Of a stretch of DNA of 64,000 bases, positions 1 through 12,233 are shown in pieces (position 1 is the first letter of the stretch; each line of letters starts with the position of its first letter). This DNA is from Struthidea cinerea (lineage: Eukaryota > Chordata > Aves > Passeriformes > Corcoracidae), in the NCBI GenBank assembly GCA_013397865.1, contig VZTI01001288.1, forward strand, positions 1,240,712 to 1,304,711. Reading direction: 5' to 3'. The translations under genes were made by a program, and so were the position numbers. The notes under the pieces are model-generated. The model saw nothing but the letters and a program-made list of their open reading frames with translations, made no database searches and had not been told where the DNA came from.

Positions 1-840
1 TGTGTATTTTTTACAAATTATCATGACTTTGATAATTCGTAAATTTTAAACAAAAAAAAATTAAAAATTTTTGTATTTTTCTCTGTAAAAGAGGAAGGGA
101 ACACTTTTCAGGGGCAAGCTAAGAATCAAGCTTTTTCTTCTGAAAGAAAGTGCTTTGAACCCTGTGACCAGTCTGCAGCGAGCTTTGGGAGACAGCAGAT
201 TTCTTGGCTGAACACGTTCCCACCTATGGTACATCTTTTCCCACACACAGTCCAGTAGTCCTGCTCTCTCTCCCAAAGCAGATTTTGGAACAGGAGAAGC
301 AAGCAGTGGCACGTAGGAGGAAAAGTGATGCTCAGAGGGAGCACTGGGGTCTCTGGCCACCTACAGAGGGGTCACAACTGCTGTGGGAGTGCGAGGAAGA
401 TGATGCAACATCAGCTGTAATTGTTGGAGTGAAATATCTCCCCATCAAATGTAAAGAGCTTTGAGACCTTGAAAGTCTGGTTTAGTTCTTTGTTTAGGCA
501 GCACCTCAAACACCAGAGCCTCTGACTCAGTGCTGCTGCGATATAAAAAGTGAAAAATACTGTGAAAAATGCTACTGGGACAAAACATGAGCTTCTCTGT
601 GTTCCTGACATTGCAAGACACAGGAATCTAAGAATGTGTTTGACAGTCTGTCATTGTAACCACCGAAACCTTAGAGGTCCAATTAAAACCTCATAAAGAG
701 TAATTCGGTGATGTTTGCATATGTAAAATAAAATGCTTTCATAGCTCAGCTTTATGAGCGTGTATGGACTCTAAGAATTCTGAAAACATTCACGTATTTT
801 TATGAATGTCATGAACTCAAAATTATTTAGCTAATTTTGA
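1..840. other. Gene-free stretch, AT-rich start
   Basis: No supported gene. The first 80 bases are very AT-rich and contain a perfect stem-loop at 16-37 (8-bp arms AATTATCA/TGATAATT, 6-base loop). An isolated AATAAA hexamer lies at 727-732. Short open frames on both strands overlap each other and carry no recognisable domain. Confidence 0.6.
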
Positions 841-843
841 CAC

Positions 844-904
844 TTTTCTTTTTTTTTTCTCCACAGGCTTTCACCATTTCTTACTAACCCAAACCACAAA
901 TAAA
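844..904 (+). other. Splice-acceptor-like tract followed by AATAAA
   Basis: A pyrimidine run (844-862) ends in CCACAG, giving an acceptor-like AG at 865-866. A polyadenylation-type hexamer AATAAA follows at 899-904. The spacing is too short for a normal terminal exon, and no open frame of note starts at the AG. It is most likely a chance match in T-rich DNA. Confidence 0.12.
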
Positions 905-3900
905 GCATTAAAATTATTGATGTGAGCTAAACAGGAGGGCTATTGCCAAAAATAGCAGTATTCACTCAGGCTCATTCTGTGTAGCTCTGGAAAAATTATT
1001 CCCATGCTACAGCAAAGATCACATTTTTTCCTTTCTTCACTAATAGCAAAAATATTACCTTTCAAGTGGTCTGTTATTCCTGCAGCTGGGGGATAAGCAG
1101 GTTGGATGAAATTTAAGGTAGCTTAATGAGCAAGGCTTGCCGACCCAGCCTCCTGCTAATCCAGTGAATGATTTATGATGCTTTTCTCTCCTGGTGCCTT
1201 CCCACCCCCTATTTTTCCCTTCAGGATGACAGCAAAATGAGGCAAACGGGCAAATGAAACCTCGTATTTGACCTAACTGAGCTGCAGGAGCTGTGCTCTT
1301 TTTTCTTTCCACTGTAATGGAGAGCACGGGAGCGGTTTCAGGGCATAGTTGGGCTCCCAGGGAGGATGTTCAGAAGGGGTGCTCACAGTCCTGCCTTGCT
1401 CTGACCAAAGAGACACTTTAACAACAGAAAAAACATGGGCACTCTGGAGTTTGAACAGAATACAGGTGTGTACATGCACAGATCTGTGCAGTGTGTCCAC
1501 ATCCTTGGAGAGATTTGGCAGCCATGGAAAGACACTTTATCCTCAGATAAGAATCCCATGTGTGGTGCTCCCTTAAAGCCACAATCCTCAGTCTGGGCAA
1601 CTGCCTCCCCCATATCAGCAGCAGCTGCTGGTTGGTCTCTAAATGACCTCCACAGTCCTTCAAGGCTCCAGAAGGGAAGGAGCTGTTTTATGGGGTTCAA
1701 ACTGCAGCCCTGGGAGCTGGAGCACTTGGTGCCAGTCAGTACCAGTGGCAGCAAGAGCCCACCAGTGCCGTGGCAGGGGCAGGCAGGAGACTTTGGGAGG
1801 CAGGTGGAATCTACAGAGAAATATAAGCAATCTAGTAAAGTGCTTAGAAAGAAGGTAAGGCATGTAAAGGAAAATTGTCTGAAAAGAAACTGATAATCCT
1901 GAGGTTTGTTATGGTTTTGAAGGGAAGGAGAGGCAAAGAATTGTCCTTTGCAGTAAGTTCCCTTTGATAGGTACAACTCTAATTACTAAGAAAATGCACT
2001 TTTATACTTCCTTCAGTCAGTGAGAGTTTGGCTTTGTGCTAAGCAGTGCCGTTTTCTTCTGAGATTAACCAGAGCACAGAAATGTGGATTTGTTAGCTGG
2101 TGCTTCAAGGGATTTAGAAACCGATTTGGGGAGCACATTTTGGAGCTGGGTTCTCTTTACCACCACACACAGGTTTGTAAGAGCCTCACTGCCTGTAGTA
2201 ATAGGAGTATAACCATTTCTTCTCTTCCCCAGCTGATTTTAAAGGCTACATTTATTTGTGTGAGGTTATAGTTTTTTGAGGTCTTAGAACAGTATCAGTA
2301 CAATGATCACTGCCAGTTTTAAAATCCATCCTGGAATCCATGATTCAGAAATAAAATGATCGTGAGCAAAAATGAGAAAGAAACCTGATATCCCTGTAAA
2401 ATAAAGCTCAACCACAAAGAGCTCATCAGAGCTGGGATAGCAGAGAAAATGGAGCAGTGCTGGTGGTGTTTCAGCAGTGACCCTGGAGTCCATCCTGCCT
2501 GACTGAAAGCCAGGCTTTTGTGTCTGAAATCAGAAACCCTGTGTTGTACTCCAGCCGTGGACAAACACACGATGATTAAGCACTTAGTAAGCATCTGTGG
2601 AGCGAGACTGAGATCGCTGCTGCCCTCGCTGTGTGTAAAAGGTTTTCCCTTGGAGAACAGCAGCAGCAGGAGACACGGAGGGCAGGGAAGGTGCGGGGGC
2701 TCTCAGGGCTGCACAGGGAGAAGCAGCAGAAAAGATGCAGACGTAGGGCTGGGGAGAGAAAAGCTTGTTAAGCTGAGAGCAGGGGCAGTAAAGGTAGGAC
2801 CCACAGAAAAAGTAGGATCCTTGGAGAGATATCCAATTCCCCTTGGTAAATAATGAGGAAAGAAGCACATGCACATCATTGCTGTAGGTGTTTCTCTCAT
2901 TAGATCGAAAGGACAACATCTCAGCAATCTGTTGCTTCTGTAGAAAATACAGCTTCCAAGAGGAGGAGGGGACACATGTGGGCAGCAAGAAAGCTCTTGG
3001 AAAACAACTAAGGAGGCAGCAGGAAAGAAACAGCTCACGGGTGGGGTCAGAGCAGTCCCAGAGCAGTCGGAGAGGAATGAGCAGGCAGATGAGTGGGTGA
3101 GGACAGACACCCCACTGAATGTTGATTGTGGCACAGCCTCCATCTGTCCTGCCTTGGTGCACCCACTCCTAGTGCTAGGAATAAGCTGTCATAGCATGGC
3201 ATCAGATTGCTATTTGTCGTGGTAAAACTGCTGCTGAGAAACACAACCTTTGTTTCCTAGTGAGAGAGAAAGAAACAATAATAACCGGTGTTTGCAGGCC
3301 CGAGTGGTGTATCCCACTTTGCAGAAGTGCTCCTTTTTTCTGCAGACTGCTTTGCCTGTGCCATCACAACCTGGAGACTCTGTGCACTACATCCATGGGT
3401 GACTTAAGCTTCACTGCATCCATGGGTCACCTACCTTTCTTAAGCTCCAGTAATTCGTGGCTGTGAGTCCAAGGCACTTCGATACCAAACAGCCTCCACA
3501 TTAAATAACCACCACAGGAATTGATGCTAATACAAAGCTACATCCAAGAATTCTGTAACTTTCACTGTTGACAACCCAGTAAAGTTTCAGGGCAAGAACT
3601 TTCTGCCTTACTATCAGAGTAAGGGAAGAACAGAAAAGTCAGACCAACTTCCAGACCTCAGGCTGCTGTTGGATTAGTTCTTTCTGGACTTGTGTAGTTT
3701 TCTCTTGACTCCTCTTATGATGGCCCTGAGACTGAGGTGGCTCTACAGCTCCAGATGTCTGAATTTTGTGCTGCTGCTGCTGGAATCCTGTTTGAAAGAA
3801 CAATCCTGTTTAAAAACCTCCGGAGTGGCTGTGCAAAGGCACAATGAAATGTCAGAAGTAAAGAAACTTATTTTTATTTCAGCACTGAATTTGCTTTGGA

Positions 3901-4579
3901 AGTATCAACCATCACTCTTGGAATGGAATGACTTACAGCTCGACATGAGGGTGTTACCATGTCCTGAACCTTATTTTAATGTGGGCCACATCAGAACCAG
4001 GAGAGGTCACCAGCAAAGGTGGGCTGTGGTACCTTCCTGAGGTAACAGATGTGACCCTGGGGGTTTCTTTTGGCCTGTTTAAAGTGAGAAAAAAAGAAAT
4101 CCGGAGGAAAATAATGTAGCTAAATCTTTATACATATTTTCTTTTTGGAGGGAACACCTGTCTGGGGTAATCCTTCGTTGTTTGCATTCATGAGCAGGAA
4201 AGCAGCTCTATTTGCTCTGACTTCATTAGTGGCAGCCCAGCTTCTCAAATGAGCACAAAGTTTCTTTTTTTTGCCAGCTCCAAACAGATAAAATTACTAC
4301 GTGGTCAGTTCCACATAACCTTTAAGGCTTTCAATCACAGCAGTAAATGCTACTGTGCCCCAGCTCCTGCTTTTACTAACTTGTATCATGAGCACCTTAA
4401 TTATAGTCTGTGCTGTCTGATGGGCCACGGAAAAGGTTGTCTTCCAAAACACACATGATAACAGAGCTGGAGCGATCCCGGGCTTTTTTTCGTCTGTTGG
4501 GAGAGAAAGGGCTTTGCAGAGAAGAAGATCATTAGTAAACAATGTTAATCTAAATATATCTCAAGACACAAAATATCAC
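905..4579. other. Gene-free stretch
   Basis: No supported gene. Between 1383 and 1976, frames are open on both strands at once (up to about 197 codons on minus and 152 on plus), but neither shows a domain, a codon pattern or splice context. Minor features are a near-tandem repeat of CAGAGCAGTC around 3045-3070 and a repeated CATCCATGGGT at about 3390 and 3416. Confidence 0.55.
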
Positions 4580-5210
4580 ATTCCTTCCGGCTGGCCTTCT
4601 CAGGGGGCACTGGCATTCACCGTGTTACTGTGGGGATCGCTGCACAAAGCCAGGCTCCTTCTCTCCCGAGCCGAGCTCGGGCGAGTTTTGCTTTTGTTGT
4701 CATTCCGCTGCTGAGCTGCAGCAGGACAATGAGGTCCCTCACTTGTGCTGCTTTTAGCCGGCGAGCTCAGGGCTCCCAGGTTGAGATCTAGTTCAAGGGC
4801 AGAGGAGGGAACAGAAACACTCGCGGGGACTTCACGGTGGTTTGAGCAAATTCTCCACGCCGCTGCCGAAGAGAAGCGCCAGACCTGGGTCTTGCAGATG
4901 GATTAGTGCCCCTCTATAGCCCGTGTCTGCCTCTCTACTTATTTAATTATTTTTATAGGTCAGATCAAATACAAGTTGGAGGCAGCTTTTAAAGTCTGCT
5001 ACGCTCAGTAGAGCAGAGCATCTGGCCGGGCGATCGCGTTGCTGCCTCCCCTGTTAATGGCTCGGCTCTGGGCCTTGGGGCAGGCAGGCTATCCTTATCA
5101 CCTTGGCAGGCTGCCAGCCCCAAAGAATAACCCATTAACGTCTGCCCCGCTGGCATTCTTGCCAAATACGAGGGATATCTTTTAAATAAACATTGGCAGT
5201 TCCCAGTCGG
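4580..5210. promoter_or_regulatory. CpG-rich patch, candidate regulatory element
   Basis: By eye I count about 28 CpG dinucleotides in roughly 630 bases at a little over half GC, clearly denser than the CpG-poor DNA on either side. The patch contains a GATA-type site (TTATCA at 5095-5100), NFI-type sites at 5103-5198 and an AT-rich TATA-like run near 4940-4960. No exon or start codon context stands out, so a distal enhancer or an orphan CpG island is more likely than a gene promoter. The assignment rests on composition and motifs only. Confidence 0.35.
5103..5198. promoter_or_regulatory. Cluster of NFI-type sites
   Basis: TTGGCAGGCTGCCAG at 5103-5117 matches the NFI palindrome TTGGC-N5-GCCAA at nine of ten defined positions. 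A second inverted pair, TGGCA...TGCCA, spans 5151-5164, and a third half site TTGGCA is at 5193-5198. Three such sites within 96 bases of a CpG-rich patch suggest a bound regulatory element, but no binding can be shown from sequence alone. Confidence 0.3.
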
Positions 5211-6589
5211 AGGAAAGAGAAAGGGAGTAGAGGAAAAACAATCCTTGACATTTCAGTGACTTTGCAGGGCAAGCTGACACCTGGTACCACCCTTATCTGC
5301 GGGTGTTTGTGCAGAGCTGCAAAACAGCTTCTTCTCTTGGCCCTTTTGCTTTCTTTAAATAGAACTGGCAAGACTGATAATGGTAGGAGTAACTTTCTTG
5401 GATAGGTATTCTTTGCCTTTTCTTTTTCCAGGCTAGGGAGACCCTGCGTTAACATCTGGGCTCCTGTTTTCCTCCGAGGTGCAGCAGAACAGCGTGGCAG
5501 CTTTCCTGCCTCAGACTCTGCCAACAATATTTGTTTCCCACAGTTTTCCTCCCTAGTGGATTAGATACAATGTGGATTTACTTTCAGGGGGGCACTTCCC
5601 CACCTGACTTCCTATCTCTTCATCCATCAAACCGAACAGCCACATGGATCTGCCAGGAATCAGAGAAACTGGGGCTCACCCCATTCTCAGCATTCCTTGG
5701 GAAGGGCTTTTTCTGTTTGTTTCAACCATTTCACGTTTTTTTGTCTGTGTAGCCAAACTCTCAATGACAGCTTGAGGTTTATTTTTCCAGCTGTTATATT
5801 TTCCTTCATAGCAATAAAATTACTTGTTTGGATATTTCACTGTATCAATAAATGAGCTGTCGAGGTTTTATTTTTGCAGTCCAGTTAAGATCTGGAGTAG
5901 GATTCATTTGTCCGGAATGTGATTGGGAGACAGTAAAATATTTGGTGTTGAAAGAATAATGTAGGGATAAACCTAGAGTTTTCTACCCAAATGTGAAACT
6001 GGGTTTCATTTCTGCTGGTTTTGCCTTGGTTCATTGATTGCACTGATGCTACCTCAGTATTCAACAGAGGTAAATGAGGGCATAAACTCTTTTATTTCAT
6101 CTTTCTAACAAGTTAATTAAAAGACTGGACAGCAGTTTGAAGGATTTAAAATATTGATTGTAAGGCTGCTTTGGTACTACAGTCTGCTGCTAAGGACTTA
6201 GGACTTTACTGCCTTGCCAGAATTTCCTCAGAATTTATATTTGTATTATATTGTATATTTGTATTGAATTTGCAGCATTGTATTTTGTTTGTCCCTTTTC
6301 ATCTGAGTGTTGAAGCTATTCCTATCTTTTCCCTGGTTTCAAAATCAACACCATCCCCACCCATGGTTAAACTTACAAGATTAGCACTATTAGTGAATTT
6401 TCTGCTGCAGCTAAAAGTTTCCTCTAATGCTTTTACTTGTGTGTGGGATGGGGCAGAGGAAGCACCCTGCCTGCTGCAGGGCCTGGGGACAGGCTGACAA
6501 AGTGCAGAAAGCATTTTTTGACCAGATCCTCATTTTAGGGCATTAAGCTTTTATGTCTCAACACTTCCCTTTTTGAAGCACGGTGACAT
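5211..6589. other. Gene-free stretch with paired AATAAA hexamers
   Basis: No supported gene. AATAAA occurs at 5813-5818 and again at 5847-5852 on the plus strand. These could be polyadenylation signals of an unseen transcript, but they sit in AT-rich DNA where they arise by chance. About 6236-6285 is a TATTTGTAT-rich low-complexity patch. Confidence 0.55.
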
Positions 6590-6720
6590 TTGAATATGTC
6601 AATGTGTTTTCAATGAAGATAACTTAATCACCAGCGCTGGGAGCTTGTATATCCCCTAATTAAATTGGAACCAATCTGAATCTCCCCAAACCAATCTTTG
6701 CTGTATTTTTAGTTCAATCT
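6590..6720. promoter_or_regulatory. AT-rich block with three CCAAT cores
   Basis: AACCAATCT occurs twice, at 6669-6677 and 6689-6697, exactly 20 bases apart. A reversed CCAAT core (ATTGG) lies at 6664-6668, next to a homeodomain-type CTAATTAAA. A perfect 10-bp palindrome CCAGCGCTGG is at 6631-6640. The motif density resembles conserved vertebrate enhancers that bind NF-Y and homeodomain factors. Conservation was not tested. Confidence 0.25.
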
Positions 6721-7139
6721 GTCGCTCCACCCCTGGCCAGCCTGTATATGGTAAACCTTCTGCTATTTCCTGCTCGGTTATTTAATGCTGGAGCCAAGCT
6801 ACTTTCAGTTCCTGAAGCAGAACCGAGCAAATCAAATGTGGTTAGGATGGAGTTAACTGGAAACATTCCCAAAAGATAGCAGATTTTTTCCCAAACACAT
6901 ACTGATCCACCTACAGTGGAAAAGAAACATAATTTGCAAATCATAACCTCTTCACTCTGGGTAGCTTCTGTCTGGACACTTACAGACCTTGTTGATAGTC
7001 TGTACTTAAAAAGGATTATGAGCAAGACATTGGAGGCTTTCACAAGCAGATTGTAATTGAAAATGCAGTGGAAGTCATTCAAATATTGCAACTGGTGTGT
7101 AAAGAGGGGCAAGAGAAGAAGTGTATCATGTTGAGGGAC
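6721..7139. other. Gene-free stretch
   Basis: No supported gene. A minus-strand open frame of about 130 codons covers most of this stretch, but it shows no domain, and I see no splice or promoter context for it. Confidence 0.5.
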
Positions 7140-7215
7140 TGCTTAAAATAGGCAAATGCATATTAAGTAATTGTAGGTCCCTGCACTGGATTAAGGTGAC
7201 GCAATTATTGCTCTG
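7140..7215. promoter_or_regulatory. Homeodomain and octamer-like motif block
   Basis: This short block holds an octamer-like GCAAATGCATATTAA at about 7152, TAAGTAATT, a bicoid/OTX-type GGATTA near 7188, and the inverted repeat GCAATTATTGC at 7201-7211. The dense AT-rich motifs in otherwise plain DNA are enhancer-like. The call is an inference from motif content. Confidence 0.22.
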
Positions 7216-9989
7216 CTTTCGTTAGACTGTACCAACAGGGAGTGTTTTTTTTGCTGGCCAGGGAGATCCCTAAATCCAGGTGTGCTCCAGGAGAGAGGAA
7301 GGAGTTGCTGTGTGGGCTAATAAAACCCTTCAGTGGGCATGTTTAGCAGGGAGGAGCACTTTGTAGTCACATCCATTTGAGTTCAAATCTGGAGCTGTTA
7401 ATTGAGTTTAGATCAGTCTGAGAGTCTTCTCAGCCAGGGGAAACAGCATGGTTGCCCCCCTGAAGTGGGAGGGTGAAGGGTAAATAAACACAGAATTGCT
7501 GCATTCAGGAGAGGCTATTCAGGTGAGGCCTGTGTCCTGCTTTCCCAAAAGAAATCCTAACAAGTTCTTTGTAGAATACTCCAGTGAGTTCCTGCACAAC
7601 TGTCACCAGCTCCTGCTTCCCTAGATGATAAAACTTGCAGGGCAGAGAGGATAAAGCAATGTCTGGATTTCTCCTCCAGTAACTTTTCAACCTGTTCTTC
7701 TAATTAAGGGTAGGGGTCTTGAAAATAAAATCCCAGGTGTTTAGTGAAAATGAAAAGTTGAATACAGTGCAGAGGCCCAAGCTGTATCTCTCTTTCTTGT
7801 GCTTCCCCCTCTCCCCCTCTATTGCAGTAGAGAAAAAACACTTACTAGACACTGGGGAATCCATGCAGGAATTAAGTCTTAAGGAACAAAATCAATAGCA
7901 ACTCCAGCTTCAGTAGCTCTTCTGTTCACAGGGTTAATTGTTTAAATAAAGGAATGCAGCAATAGAGACGTTCTGCTTCAGGCTTCTCTCTTTCAGAGAC
8001 CCTGTAAGTATTTTCTAACCCAGATTTCAAGAACAACAATGTGTAGCTGTGCTGGAACAAGTGCTATTTTTAAGTTTCCTGTGGTTTGAGGAATTGTCAG
8101 ATTTCTCTGTCTGAAGGATCAAGGGATCCAGAAACCAGTTCTGAGTTCCTGGTCTGAAGGTTGAAGGAATACAAAAATGAACAGACAGTGATTTTCTGCA
8201 TTGTAGCAGATGAAAGAAAAGATGAAAGGTCTCAGCCGTGCTCATGTCAATCCCGAGCAGCTCCAGCAACTGCAGACTTTAGTTCAATGAATATTATTTA
8301 ACCTAGTTCAGGAAAATCCCTCCACTACAACAAAACAAGTTTTTCTGCTCTTAGGGGTCACGACCGTATCTGCGGAAGCAGCCCTCGCTGATAAACTGTT
8401 GCACAACTGATACTGAGCAAGTCTTCAAAGAGCAAAACTGCACCAGCTGAGCTGGGTCTGTCTGGCAGGCCAGGCCAGGTGAAGTGATCTCATCTGCCCT
8501 CCCTGTGCCATCGAATTCCCGCCAGTTGTGCACAAGAGATGCCTTTTTTTGGTGCAGGCACAGCCAGTTCACATGCAGAGATCTGTATATCCCAGTAAAC
8601 GTCCCGCTGCCCATGGGAAGGTGCTGTCTGTCTTCCAGCTGCATCCATGATGCTTTGTGGGTTTTTAGGCAGTAGTTGAAGCTCTCCTGACTCTCACTGG
8701 AGTGGCTGTTCCTGTGTCTGTGTGTTATCAGGCCTGGTATAACGTGTGTTAAGACCACACAGTAAAAGGAAATCTATTTTTTGTTATTATAACACCATAG
8801 GTGCTGGTTTTGGGTTTGACTTGCTCCTTGTGTCTCTCCTGTTTCACAACCAGCAGTGCCCAGGAACATCTCTCTTCTTTGTCTGTCCTGCCCATGCCCC
8901 ACAAATATCAATAGTTATGATTAAATATAAAAAGACACAGTGCCAGTAGCTGTGTCGGGGAAGAAGAGGACAGAGAAGAGGTAAGAGTTTGTTTTCATGC
9001 AGACTGAAACATTCCAGTAGCAGAAATGATGCCACTTACAGGAATGTCACAATCTCCTGAATGATACAATTCCCTCACTGCCTGGAAACTTAACACATAG
9101 GCAGAGGTGTATTTGACCCTTGAGTAATTGTATAGCATCCCAAATGGGTATGATTTTTGTTTGATAAATGTCACATTTTATGCCTTACAATGCACTGATC
9201 CTGGAAACAGACTTAAAAAATCTGATCTGGGAATGGTACACAAATGAGCAGTTGCATGGCTTATAAATTGTGGTGTGGCTTTACAATGCAAAATGACACA
9301 TCTGGCATCTAGCTGAGAGAGCTTTTTCACTTTTTCTTTTTCCTACCCCAAAGGGCTTTCTCCAGGGAAAAAAGATTTAAGTCAAATTGCCTGAAATAAC
9401 ACACTTTCAGTATGAGCAGGAAAGGCTATCTGTGCCCCGTGCAAGTGGAGAGAATATCCCATATACAGTCAGCACATTATGTTGTTGTCCAACGCAAAAC
9501 TGGAAAATTTTAAGAACAACCACTGTATAATGTCAGATTATCACGGTGTCTGGTTTTGGGAGCCTCGCTCTCTTCTTGGAGGGTTATATTATGCCAACAT
9601 ATGAAAGAGAAAACTAAATGGAAACCAAGAAAGATATCATTTTCCTTTCCTCCTCCCCCCCTCCCTTCTTTTCCTGTTGGGAGTGTTTCTGTTTGTCTGC
9701 ATAAAACTTACCCATTCCAGTCCCTAACTACTATTTAAGGTTGCCTGCCAGCCCGGCAAGTTGTTATGCAGGTTGCACTTAAATAGCTCACGTTCGACTG
9801 CCGAGCACCTGTTAGTTGACTTGGAGACAGTAAAATTCAGGGCAAAGGCTTCCCAAACACAAAGGGTTGCTTGTGGAAAAAGACCTTGTTGATCTTGGAT
9901 GGAGTTATAACCAGCACTTGATGCCTTTAGTGGGGCATTGTATGGCGCACTAAGTCTGTACATGTGTTTCTGTGTGTGAAAAAACAACA
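7216..9989. other. Gene-free stretch
   Basis: No supported gene, repeat family or RNA gene recognised. A C-rich run at about 9649-9666 is low complexity. Open frames here are short, mutually overlapping and without domains. Confidence 0.55.
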
Positions 9990-10440
9990 CCTGAGCTAAA
10001 CAGAGCGCGCGGAGCTAACGGGCTTTCTTCAGGTGTGTTTTATGGTGCACTTTTGAAAGGACTTTTTGTGTAGGGCCCTTGGAAACTCTTTTCAAAGTCC
10101 TGCTCAGAAGTGCCGGGGCCTGTGGGCCACCTTCCCGCTCAGGGCGTGCATCGTGTGGCTCACGTCTTCCCAGTGCGGACTTGGGTCCATCAGATCGGGT
10201 GTGTTCCCGACCCTGAGAGAGTCTTTTGCATTGATGGGAGGTGGAGGAGCTTGAAATAAATGTTTTACAGCAAAGCATTCTCCCTTTCTGCCAGTCCCTG
10301 TTCGTTCAGCTGTTACCACACAGGGCTGCACCCTTAGCTCTGCTCCGTGCCTCCCGCTGGCGTGCTCTCCGGAGGCCGAGCTCCTGCTCCTAGAGTCAGC
10401 TCTGTGTCCTGACTCATTCACTGCTGTGTTTGTAGCTCGT
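9990..10440. promoter_or_regulatory. CpG-enriched patch
   Basis: About 19 CpGs are visible by eye in roughly 450 bases, including a GCGCGCGG run near 10006 and a cluster around 10345-10382. Frames on the minus strand are open through part of it, but their residues look like chance translation of GC-rich DNA. It may be a small orphan CpG island or a fragment of an unannotated promoter. Confidence 0.25.
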
Positions 10441-10948
10441 TTTGTGGGGCAAAGCCACTGGGATAACCTTGGGAAGATCAAAACAGAGTACTTTGAAGTG
10501 ACACACGGGTGCAGTATTAATTTTCTAATACATTTTGGAAAAATATTGACGTTCATTTGTTCTTTACAGGAGCGTGCTTGTTTGGAAAGATAGACAAGCA
10601 GAACTTTTAATGACTACACAGTTCATCTATGAAATAACTTGTTCATTTTCAGAAATTTTGTTTTAAAAAGCTACCCTAAAGTGCCAAAAATCCATGAAGC
10701 TGTTCCCCAGAATGCATCCGTCTAACCCAGAGCTCATGAGAGTCTTTGAACATCTTTTTGCTTTGCTGATTGGTTTTAGTTATTGATACAATATGAAGAG
10801 CATTGCCCGGAATGTTTATGGTGAACCAAGCCATGCCACTGTGTTTTTGGCAAACAAGCATATAATGAATGCTTGCAGGTTCTTTCAATGACCCATGTGT
10901 CCTTCCCCAGCAGCTCCCAGGTGAGGCTGTTTGTGCAAAGGGAGATTT
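10441..10948. other. Gene-free stretch
   Basis: No supported gene. A minus-strand open frame of about 208 codons (10676-11302) runs straight through the CR1 fragment that follows, so I do not treat it as coding. Confidence 0.55.
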
Positions 10949-11018
10949 CACAGGGTCACAAAATACCCTGAGTTGGAAGGGACCCACAAGCATCATCAAA
11001 GTCCAACTCCTGGCCCTA
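10949..11018 (-). mobile_element. CR1 LINE 3' end fragment
   Basis: The plus strand reads CACAGGGTCACAAA, then TGAGTTGGAAGGGACCCACA, then a degenerate 'ATCATCAAAGTCCAACTCCTGGCCC'-like segment. This is the reverse complement of the common avian CR1 3' end, so the element lies on the minus strand with its 3' terminus at about 10949. Only about 70 bases are recognisable and it codes for nothing. Such 5'-truncated copies are the usual state of CR1 in birds. Confidence 0.85.
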
Positions 11019-12233
11019 ATTTGCCTAATTTGCCACATCCTTCTCCATCCACAGTGCCTCAAGGAGCCATGTAGGAGCTGGTAGTTACTTCTTATCATTT
11101 GAGATGCTTCATACCTCTCTTTTAACATTTCAACCACTGTGCAAGGCAGCAGCTCTGCAAGCTTGCCAAATTTGGGATTTCCCACCTCGCCACACACACA
11201 GACAGTGCCTTTTACCCCACTCCAGATGCCAGAACGAACGTGATCCACACGTTTGAACATCAGGCATCGAGGTTCAGCGTGAGGGAAGGCCAAGCCTTGC
11301 ACTGATCACAGGCACCAAACCAATCTTCGGCTGCAGTTTTTGTGTAAACGTGATTATTTGTGCAGGCCGGATGCTGAAACATTTGGTTTGGAGCTGGACA
11401 AGCACAACTGACAGACTGGATGGTTGCCCATAACGGAGGCAGAGGAAGGAGGAGCCTCTGGTATCGTTTAAGTACCTGACTGGTCTTTTCAGCAGGTGTT
11501 TTTCCAGTTCACAGCAGGCCACTGACAGCAGAAAGCGCAGCAGCAGCAGCCTCAGCGGTGAGACTGTTACAATGGGAGGGAGATAAAGTGAAGGATTTGT
11601 CGGAGGGGCAGTGCCAGGAAACGGCTGAGACATCACATGACAGAGGATGTGCCCTCTGCAGCTCAGGGACTATTTACTTACAGGCGAGACTTCACCAGAC
11701 TCCACCAAGGGCAGTTCTGGCGAGTTATTTGAAATACCTGACCCACTTGCAGTAGGAAGTCATTATAGAGATAGTAAATACCTACCCCACCCTCGGTAGG
11801 CAGACAGACTCTTTGCCAAAATGGTCTAGCTCAGCTTCTCAGAATATAAAATATTGTACCTTTCTAGTTGAAACTGGCATTGCAAAGACATCAGAAACTG
11901 CTGCTGTTCCAGTAAACTGCTCCATTTCTTGGCACTCGACCATTGTGGAGAGAGCTTCCAGGATTTATGTCTTACCACCACCTGGAGCACAAATAATATG
12001 TGAAGAGTAAGTTGGAAATTTTTCTTAAGGTGCAAATCTCTTGCTTCTCACATTGATGGGAAAAGCTCCCAGGCCTTCTGGCAGTCAGTGGAGTTGTCTG
12101 TGATGCAGGAATCCAAGAGGAGCTTTACACAAGCATTCATTTGAAGTGTTAAATAGACTCCAACACAGGTTTTCCTACACTTTTTTGTTTTACTTCCTTG
12201 TAGTGAAAGCTGCAACTAACTTAGCACGCATAA
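11019..12233. other. Gene-free stretch
   Basis: No supported gene. An open frame on plus (11813-12010) ends beside a donor-like AAGAGTAAGT at about 12004-12013, but it has no recognisable domain and no matching acceptor that I can defend. Confidence 0.5.

Noticed and set aside
1383..1976. 197-codon minus frame overlapping a 152-codon plus frame
   Set aside because: Both strands are open over the same bases, with no domain and no splice or promoter context. It is most likely a chance paucity of stops.
2584..3162. 192-codon minus frame
   Set aside because: Cys/Ser/Pro/Leu-rich residues without a domain, overlapped by other open frames. Typical of pyrimidine-biased non-coding DNA.
10676..11302. 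208-codon minus frame
   Set aside because: It reads through the CR1 fragment at 10949-11018.
11813..12013. Possible exon ending in AAGAGTAAGT donor-like site
   Set aside because: No recognisable protein sequence and no defensible acceptor upstream.
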